Source of the DNA: Streptomyces sp. B1I3
Lineage (GTDB): Bacteria; Actinomycetota; Actinomycetes; Streptomycetales; Streptomycetaceae
Assembly (NCBI RefSeq): GCF_030816615.1
Contig: NZ_JAUSYD010000001.1
Span: 2,666,001 to 2,730,000 of the forward strand
DNA: 64,000 bases
Reading direction: 5' to 3'
In this document: in pieces, positions 59,766 through 64,000 of the stretch
Layout of the letters: each line of letters begins with the position of its first letter
How positions within the stretch are numbered: the stretch's first letter is position 1
The notes under the pieces: model-generated
The model's input: the letters and a program-made list of their open reading frames with translations, nothing else
What the model was told of the DNA's origin: nothing
The model's database searches: none
Translations under genes and position numbers: made by a program

Positions 59766-59919
59766 ATGACCGCCGGGTCTTTGTCCACGCTGCCGGGCCC
59801 TGTGCGGCAGTGACCCCCGCGCGCCACCTTCCGGGGCCGGGCCGGCTCCGGGCCGGCGGTCCCCCGGCGGGCGGACACGGTCGCGGTGGACGTCGGACCG
59901 CCCCGGCACGAAGCGCCCG

Positions 59920-59965
59920 GGCCGGCGCGTGCGGGCAGCCGCGTGCGGGCCGGCGCGTGCGGGCA
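59920..59965. repeat. 18-base direct repeat
   Basis: GGCCGGCGCGTGCGGGCA occurs at 59920-59937 and again at 59948-59965. It lies in the 723-base gene-free stretch between tRNA-Arg and the gene at 60425. Nothing else is recognisable between 59766 and 59985. Confidence 0.85.
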
Positions 59966-59985
59966 ACGCCCCTGGACGTGGCGGA

Positions 59986-60048
59986 GCCCGGGAGTCGTAT
60001 CCAGCTCCCGGGCCCCTGGGGTTGCCACCCAATTGCGCTTGCCAGCGC
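59986..60048 (-). other. Structured RNA tail after the permuted tRNA-like genes
   Basis: Three hairpins follow one another on the minus strand. GCGC around TGGCAA (60048-60035) is first, then a short TGGG/CCCA stem whose loop also contains TGGCAA (60031-60017). Last is a 9-base-pair stem GCCCGGGAG/CTCCCGGGC with a 10-base loop (60013-59986). The last could be the terminator of the minus-strand transcript. The repeated TGGCAA loop suggests a function, but this is inference. Confidence 0.4.
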
Positions 60049-60077
60049 CGTTTAAGAGTGCGGATCAGTCGTCATAC

Positions 60078-60147
60078 CGTCGCGTTCTGCCTTTGAACTA
60101 CCGCGCCACGGCAGAGGCGCAGGCCGGATTCGAACCAGCATTCAACG
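60078..60147 (-). ncRNA. Circularly permuted tRNA-like gene B
   Basis: Read on the minus strand, the order is: anticodon 3' stem CGTTG (60147-60143), variable AAT, T-arm GCTGG-TTCGAAT-CCGGC (60139-60123), 3' acceptor CTGCGCC (60122-60116) and linker TCTGCCGT. Then come the 5' acceptor GGCGCGG (60107-60101), TA, D-arm GTTC-AAAGGCA-GAAC (60098-60084), G and anticodon 5' stem CGACG (60082-60078). The acceptor strands pair over seven bases (one G-T) and the anticodon stem over five (one G-T), extendable to seven. CCA is not encoded. The anticodon cannot be fixed because the joining point is unknown. Confidence 0.7.
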
Positions 60148-60219
60148 GTGTTCGTCCGTACTCGGTCGATCTGGCAATCGGCGGCGATACTGAAGCTGGA
60201 GCGAGAGTCTGAGTGTGAT

Positions 60220-60303
60220 CGCGGCTGCCTCTGCCATGTTGGGCCACCCCGGCGTGTGGTGCCGGGGGGAGGACTCGAACCTCCACCGTTACCGCGTCTT
60301 CAG
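60220..60303 (-). ncRNA. Circularly permuted tRNA-like gene A
   Basis: On the minus strand: loop CTGAAGA (60303-60297), anticodon 3' stem CGCGG (60296-60292), variable region, T-arm GGAGG-TTCGAGT-CCTCC (60284-60268), 3' acceptor CCCCGGC (60267-60261), discriminator A and encoded CCA. After CAC come the 5' acceptor GCCGGGG (60253-60247), TG, a D-arm with A14 and G18G19 (60244-60227), AG and the 5' stem CCGCG (60224-60220). Acceptor (7/7) and anticodon stem (5/5) pair perfectly in the permuted reading. If the loop is CTGAAGA the anticodon is GAA (Phe). Confidence 0.75.
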
Positions 60304-60371
60304 GCTGAACGTCAGTTTCAGCTTGCGCTCGTCACACGGGACGGACCTCGAGTCCGCCTCGTGCAGTGTGC

Positions 60372-60408
60372 GCACCCCCACGACGTGCGCGGGGGCGTTC
60401 GGGGGTGC
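60372..60408 (-). terminator. Hairpin after the hypothetical gene
   Basis: GCACCCCC pairs with GGGGGTGC (arms 60408-60401 and 60379-60372), 16 bases after the stop at 60425. There is no U-tract, so read-through into the tRNA-like genes is possible. Confidence 0.4.
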
Positions 60409-60424
60409 CGCCTCGCGTCCGGCG

Positions 60425-61156
60425 TCAGCCGAACAGGTAGCCGAACACCGCGTCACCGACCCGCCGGTCGGTGACCTCGGCGCTGTTGGCCTCCTCACGG
60501 GCGAACTTCACCGCGTGCTGGAGCTTCTCGACCCGCTCCAGCAGTTCATTCACCCGGCGCGCAGGCAGCGCCCCGGAGAACTTCACGGTGGTCCAGTACC
60601 CGATCGGTACGTCCTCGTAGTACACGTCGACCTGCGCCGGGTGCTTCTCGGTCGCCTCGGCCTTGACGTGGTTGCGCGGGACCTTCTTCGTGCGGATGGT
60701 GCGTACCGGGTCGGTCTTCCACCAGTCCGTCGACGGGTCGGGCGACCAGGACTCGGCGGCGTCGAGCGTCGGGAGCTTCTTCACGAAGGTGTGCAGGTCG
60801 GTGAGTTGCTTCTCGAGGAACAACAGGTAGCTGACCGGCACTTCGGCGACCACGGTCCGCCCGTCCACGGCGACGTCCGCGCGGGCCGTGCAGTTGGCCC
60901 AGTCCTTGGTGGCGGTCACGTCGAACAGCCGGGTCAGCGACGCGGACATCTCCCGGAGGACGTCCTCCGCCTGGACCTGCACCCGCGTCGACTCGGGCGG
61001 GAGTTGCTCGCCCTCCTCGTCCTTGGGCTGGTACGTGCGCGAGATGCCGGCCAGCAGCGCGGGTTTCTGCACCTTGTGGTGGGCCGCGGTGATGTCCTGG
61101 AGCGACTTGCTCTTGACACCCTTCTCCACGGCGATGATCTGGTTGAGCTTCGTCAC
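60425..61156 (-). CDS. Conserved hypothetical protein upstream of permuted tRNA-like genes
   Basis: 243 residues, soluble, charged, no membrane segment and no signal peptide. It opens with MTKLNQIIAVEKGVKSKSLQ and a helical, Lys/Glu-rich half. A centre with WANCTARADVAVDGRTVVAEVPVSYLLFLEKQLTDL follows, then Trp-rich SWSPDPSTDWWKTDPV and RTIRTKKVPRNHVKAEATEKHPAQ. It ends in a helix (ARRVNELLERVEKLQHAVKFAREEANSAEV). I do not recognise a catalytic motif. The many basic and aromatic residues would suit RNA binding, and it is the gene just 5' of the two permuted tRNA-like sequences. Both points are only suggestive. Confidence 0.85.
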   Translation of the reverse strand: MTKLNQIIAVEKGVKSKSLQDITAAHHKVQKPALLAGISRTYQPKDEEGEQLPPESTRVQVQAEDVLREMSASLTRLFDVTATKDWANCTARADVAVDGRTVVAEVPVSYLLFLEKQLTDLHTFVKKLPTLDAAESWSPDPSTDWWKTDPVRTIRTKKVPRNHVKAEATEKHPAQVDVYYEDVPIGYWTTVKFSGALPARRVNELLERVEKLQHAVKFAREEANSAEVTDRRVGDAVFGYLFG

Positions 61157-61238
61157 TTCGCCCCCTTCGAATGGCAGAAACGTACCTCACACGACGTCGA
61201 TCACCCGTATGAATTCCGCTCCTGCCGTCGCGGGCGGC

Positions 61239-61775
61239 CTACGGCGCCGGGTACGTCACCCCGCCGTGCTCGTCGACCCGGGGTTCCGCGCCCCAGGCGC
61301 CCAGTTCGTGCACGCGCGTCCCGCCGGCGCCCATGATGTGCCGGACCGTCCAGCCGCGGGCGGTGAGCGTGTTCGCGATCAGCAGGCGGTGACAGCGCCA
61401 CGGCATCGGCTCGCCGCACATGACGGCGACGCGCTCGCACTCCGCGAGGGAGGTCAGGCGGGAGATGCCGCGCTCGTACGCCGGCAGCAGGGTGTGGTCG
61501 GCGTAGTTCCTGAAACTCGGGTTGTGCCAGCCCGCGTTGATCACGGGGTCCACGTCCTGCTTGCGCCGCCGGCCGCCGAGCTCGTCCAGGTACACGTAAC
61601 CGATCCCGGCCCGCTCCAGCCACCCGCGCATCGCCTCTGCGGAGAACTGTGGGCTGCGGCGTGAGCCGGGGTGTGCCCGGACGTCGGCCAGTACGCCGAT
61701 GCGCTGGGCGTCGAGGAGGCCGATGAACGTCTCTTCCGGGCACGTCCAGTGCCCGATCGTCCAGAGCTCACGCAT
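61239..61775 (-). CDS. DUF488 domain-containing protein
   Basis: 178 residues, full-length DUF488. Signature parts are ELWTIGHWTCPEETFIGLLDAQRIGVLADVRAHPGSRRSPQF, YVYLDELGGRRR, and the C-terminal MCGEPMPWRCHRLLIANTL with the conserved Cys, Glu and CHR. The family is suspected of nucleic-acid or nuclease-related activity, but no reaction is established. It lies 82 bases upstream of the hypothetical gene in the same direction, so an operon is possible. Confidence 0.9.
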   Translation of the reverse strand: MRELWTIGHWTCPEETFIGLLDAQRIGVLADVRAHPGSRRSPQFSAEAMRGWLERAGIGYVYLDELGGRRRKQDVDPVINAGWHNPSFRNYADHTLLPAYERGISRLTSLAECERVAVMCGEPMPWRCHRLLIANTLTARGWTVRHIMGAGGTRVHELGAWGAEPRVDEHGGVTYPAP

Positions 61776-62019
61776 CGCGCCCCTCCCGTCGAAGGACCCG
61801 GCGGACGGTTCGCCCCCGCGTCCACCCTGACATCATGCGTCCACCACCCCTGAAGGCCCGGGAGACATGCGAAGAAGTCCCACCGGCGACATCGCGAGGG
61901 GCGACGGGCGGACCAGTCCGCGGAGCATTCCTCTTCTGCGGGACCTGCCCTCGACCGGATGCGCCCGGCAGGCCGACCGGGTGCTCACAAGCTCGGCCGC
62001 ATGACGCGGCCACTCGCGG

Positions 62020-62979
62020 TCAGCCGAGCAGGCGCACGGGCTCTCCGTCGAGGTACGCCCGGATGTCCTGGACGGCGTGCGTGTAGTACGTGGCGTAGTT
62101 GGCCCGCGTGACGTATCCCAGATGGGGAGTGGCCAGCAGCCGCGGTGCGGTGCGCATCGGATGGTCCGCCGGGAGGGGTTCCACGTCGAACACGTCGACA
62201 CCCGCGCCCGCGATGCCCCCGTTGCCGAGCACGTCCAGCAGCGCGTCCTGGTCGACGATCGCCGCCCGGGATGTGTTGATCAGGTAGGCCGTGGTCCGCA
62301 TCAGGGCGAGCTCCGCCGGACCGATCAGGCCCCGGGTGCGATCGCTGAGCACCAGGTGTACGGAGACGAAGTCGCTGCTCCTGAGCAGTTCCTCCTTCGA
62401 CGGGGCAAGGACCGCCCCCACCTCCTCGGCCCGCTCCCGGGTCAGGTTGTGGCTCCAGGCCACCACGTCCATGCCGAACGCCCGGCCCACCGCGGCGACC
62501 CTGCCGCCGATCTTGCCCAGCCCGAGGAGCCCGAGCCGGCGGCCGTGCAGGTCGGCGCCGACGGTGGACTGCCAGGGCCCGTTCCCGCGCAGGGCGTCGG
62601 ACTCGGCCACGATTCCGCGCGCCAGGCCCAGCAGCAGCGCCCAGGTGAGCTCGACGGGCGGGGTCGTGGTGCTGGCGGTGCCGCACACGGTGACCCCGTG
62701 CCGCTCGGCGGCGGCGTAGTCGATGACGGAGTTACGCATGCCGGAGGCGACGATCAGCCGCAGGCGGGGCAGCCGTTCGATCAGGCCCGCCGGGAAGGGC
62801 ACCCGTTCCCGGAGCGTGACGACCATGTCGAAGTCGGCCAGTCGGGCCGCCAGTTCGTCCTCGGTGGCGCAGTGCTCGGTGAAGCTCACCACGTCGACGT
62901 CTTCGGCGACGGGCGACCAGTCGGCGACGGTGGTCGCGACGGACTGGAAGTCGTCGAACACGGCACAGCGGAGCTTCAT
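62020..62979 (-). CDS. D-2-hydroxyacid dehydrogenase family protein
   Basis: 319-residue NAD-dependent oxidoreductase of the D-isomer-specific 2-hydroxyacid group. The N-terminal domain (MKLRCAVFDDFQSVATTVADWSPV) is followed by the Rossmann motif GRRLGLLGLGKIGGRVAAVGRAFGM. The catalytic Arg lies near LINTSRAAIVDQDAL, Glu in VFDVEPLPADHPM and His in LLATPHLGYVTRANY. The DFQ opening resembles phosphoglycerate dehydrogenase-like members of unknown substrate. Start is ATG 62979. Confidence 0.92.
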   Translation of the reverse strand: MKLRCAVFDDFQSVATTVADWSPVAEDVDVVSFTEHCATEDELAARLADFDMVVTLRERVPFPAGLIERLPRLRLIVASGMRNSVIDYAAAERHGVTVCGTASTTTPPVELTWALLLGLARGIVAESDALRGNGPWQSTVGADLHGRRLGLLGLGKIGGRVAAVGRAFGMDVVAWSHNLTRERAEEVGAVLAPSKEELLRSSDFVSVHLVLSDRTRGLIGPAELALMRTTAYLINTSRAAIVDQDALLDVLGNGGIAGAGVDVFDVEPLPADHPMRTAPRLLATPHLGYVTRANYATYYTHAVQDIRAYLDGEPVRLLG

Positions 62980-63052
62980 GGCGGGCTTCTCCCTCGGCGG
63001 CGGCACCGCGAAATCTACCGGCTCCGCCCTGGGGCACTCGCCCAGTCCTGGG

Positions 63053-64000
63053 TCACTCGCCCAGCCATGCCTCCCGGTGCCGCGCGACGTCGTAGACCTT
63101 CTCCACCTGGGTGGGTGTGAGCACACCGGTCAGCGGCGCGAGTGCGGACACCTGACGGTCCCGGTGGACGCGGACGCCCGCGGGGGCGGCGACGACGTCG
63201 AGGGCGGCGACGCCGACGAACACCAGCACGGTGTGGACGGGCACGGGGAAGGTGCAGTGCGCCTCCAGCACCGCCTGGGCGGTCGCCGTCCCGGGGTGGT
63301 CGGCGAGTGCGTGGGGCCGCGGGATGCCGTCGTCGATCTGCAGGGTGTCCTCCCCGACCCGTACGGAGGCCTGCGGGTGGTGTTCGGTGTGCACGGCGAA
63401 CACTCCGCCGGGCCCGATGAGGAGGTGCCCGAGCTCACTGCCGTCCGGCAGGGGCACGGAGTGCAGGACCCGCCAGCCGTGCCGGGTCAGCCGCTTCAGC
63501 TCGGCGCCGGACCGCCGTTCCCCCGCCAGTGCGGTCCGGCGGGGGTCCGCGTCCTTGTGGCGGCGCAGCGCCCCGGTGGCGGCCCGCACGAGCGCCGTGG
63601 GGCCGGACCCGTCGAGCTGCTCCCTCAGTGCGGCGCCCGGACGCCGGGCGGCGAGGTCGTCCGCAGGGGTGAGAGCGGGCAGCTCGGGCCGGGGGGACCG
63701 CCCCGGCGGCGGGACCGACGCGGTCGCGGGCGCCCCGTGCGGGCGGAGTCCCGGCGCGGAGCCGGATGCGGACGCACGGTCCTGCCGGGGCTCCGCCACG
63801 GGACCCGGCGCCACGGGACCCGGCGCGGACGCACGGTCCTGTCGGGGCTCCGCGACGGGACCCGACGCGGGGACCCGGTCACCCTGGCGCGGGGCCGGGG
63901 CCGGCGCTGTTGGCGGCGCGGATGGCGATGCCGATGCCGATGCCGATGCCGGGAGCGTCCCGGGGGCGCGTACGCGGGCCGGACCCGTCTCCGGGGCCGT
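63053..64000 (-). CDS. NERD-domain protein, 5' end beyond the window
   Basis: The C-terminal ~190 residues form a NERD (nuclease-related) domain: AGERRSGAELKRLTRHGWRVLHSVPLPDG, HLLIGPGGVFAVHTEHHP, and later VHTVLVFVGVAALDVVAAPAGVRV. Upstream the frame stays open to the edge as a Pro/Ala/Ser-rich, probably disordered region with ASASASASPSAPP and a duplicated PVAEPRQDRASA. A GTG at 63814 could start a 253-residue form, but the open frame suggests the true start lies outside. Function unknown. Confidence 0.8.
   Translation of the reverse strand, partial: TAPETGPARVRAPGTLPASASASASPSAPPTAPAPAPRQGDRVPASGPVAEPRQDRASAPGPVAPGPVAEPRQDRASASGSAPGLRPHGAPATASVPPPGRSPRPELPALTPADDLAARRPGAALREQLDGSGPTALVRAATGALRRHKDADPRRTALAGERRSGAELKRLTRHGWRVLHSVPLPDGSELGHLLIGPGGVFAVHTEHHPQASVRVGEDTLQIDDGIPRPHALADHPGTATAQAVLEAHCTFPVPVHTVLVFVGVAALDVVAAPAGVRVHRDRQVSALAPLTGVLTPTQVEKVYDVARHREAWLGE

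Noticed and set aside
59600..60055. Small open frames overlapping and following tRNA-Arg
   Set aside because: They run through the tRNA and terminator, have no ribosome binding sites and only Arg/Pro/Gly-rich composition.
60116..60253. One normal tRNA from GCCGGGG (60253) to CTGCGCC (60116)
   Set aside because: The acceptor strands do not pair in that reading and the span is about 140 bases; each strand pairs only with the partner just upstream, so the permuted reading fits better.
60246..60300. An attachment-site copy of a tRNA 3' end left by an integrated element
   Set aside because: A 3' half alone could be an att site, but a matching 5' acceptor and D-arm follow in the same module, and no integrase or second copy of this sequence exists in the window.

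Overview
This window looks like a stretch of Streptomyces core chromosome. It is about 70% G+C with strong GC bias at third codon positions, and many genes start with GTG or TTG. Several actinomycete markers are present: the polarisome coiled-coil protein Scy, its partner FilP, the mismatch endonuclease NucS, an SCO5389-family protein, NrtL, and a chitinase with a Streptomyces-type direct-repeat promoter. As far as I can recall, gene content and order follow the S. coelicolor SCO5350-SCO5405 region, running from right to left. I see no insertion sequence, prophage or CRISPR array. The interest lies in small RNA features, a few deletion scars and some degenerate enzymes.

Left part, 1-10.9 kb: two DUF3817 membrane proteins, two MarR regulators, a truncated ArsR-like gene, and a three-gene sensor operon (membrane sensor protein, histidine kinase, response regulator). 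A thiamine-binding protein and three tandem AIM24 genes follow. Next comes a methylmalonyl/acyl-CoA group: MeaB, thiolase and methylmalonyl-CoA epimerase, with a serine/threonine kinase stub after meaB. From 10.9 to 20 kb lie scy and filP, then two successive ABC-2 ATPase/permease pairs. From 20 to 33 kb are a flavin monooxygenase-like protein, the SCO5389-family protein, nucS, a large membrane-anchored P-loop protein, a STAS protein and a 3-hydroxyacyl-CoA dehydrogenase. A fused TetR/MFS deletion scar, a PduO-type cobalamin adenosyltransferase, a second two-component pair and a secreted GH18 chitinase complete this part.

33-50 kb on the minus strand is the energy and translation block. The ATP synthase operon runs atpI-B-E-F-H-A-G-D-C followed by a DUF2550 gene, with a Rex-operator-like palindrome upstream. 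Further upstream are a WecA/TagO-like glycosyl-1-phosphate transferase, a serine hydroxymethyltransferase whose Shine-Dalgarno sequence lies in a hairpin, and a phosphatase-fold protein lacking its catalytic cysteine. Then come the Sua5/TsaC tRNA-modification enzyme, PrmC, RF1 and ribosomal protein L31, and an LCP cell-wall ligase.

50-59.5 kb holds rho with a long low-complexity N-terminal region. It is followed by the aspartate-family amino acid genes thrB, thrC, hom and lysA, the ArgRS-derived nrtL and a single-domain response regulator. From 59.6 kb there is a conventional tRNA-Arg(CCG).

The most unusual region is 59.98-60.31 kb on the minus strand. Two tRNA-like sequences occur there in circularly permuted order: T-arm and 3' acceptor strand first, then 5' acceptor strand and D-arm. 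In each, the acceptor strands pair across a short loop and the anticodon-stem halves pair across the ends. They lie just downstream of a conserved gene of unknown function (60425-61156) and are followed by a structured RNA tail. The window closes with a DUF488 protein, a D-2-hydroxyacid dehydrogenase and a NERD-domain protein that runs off the right edge.
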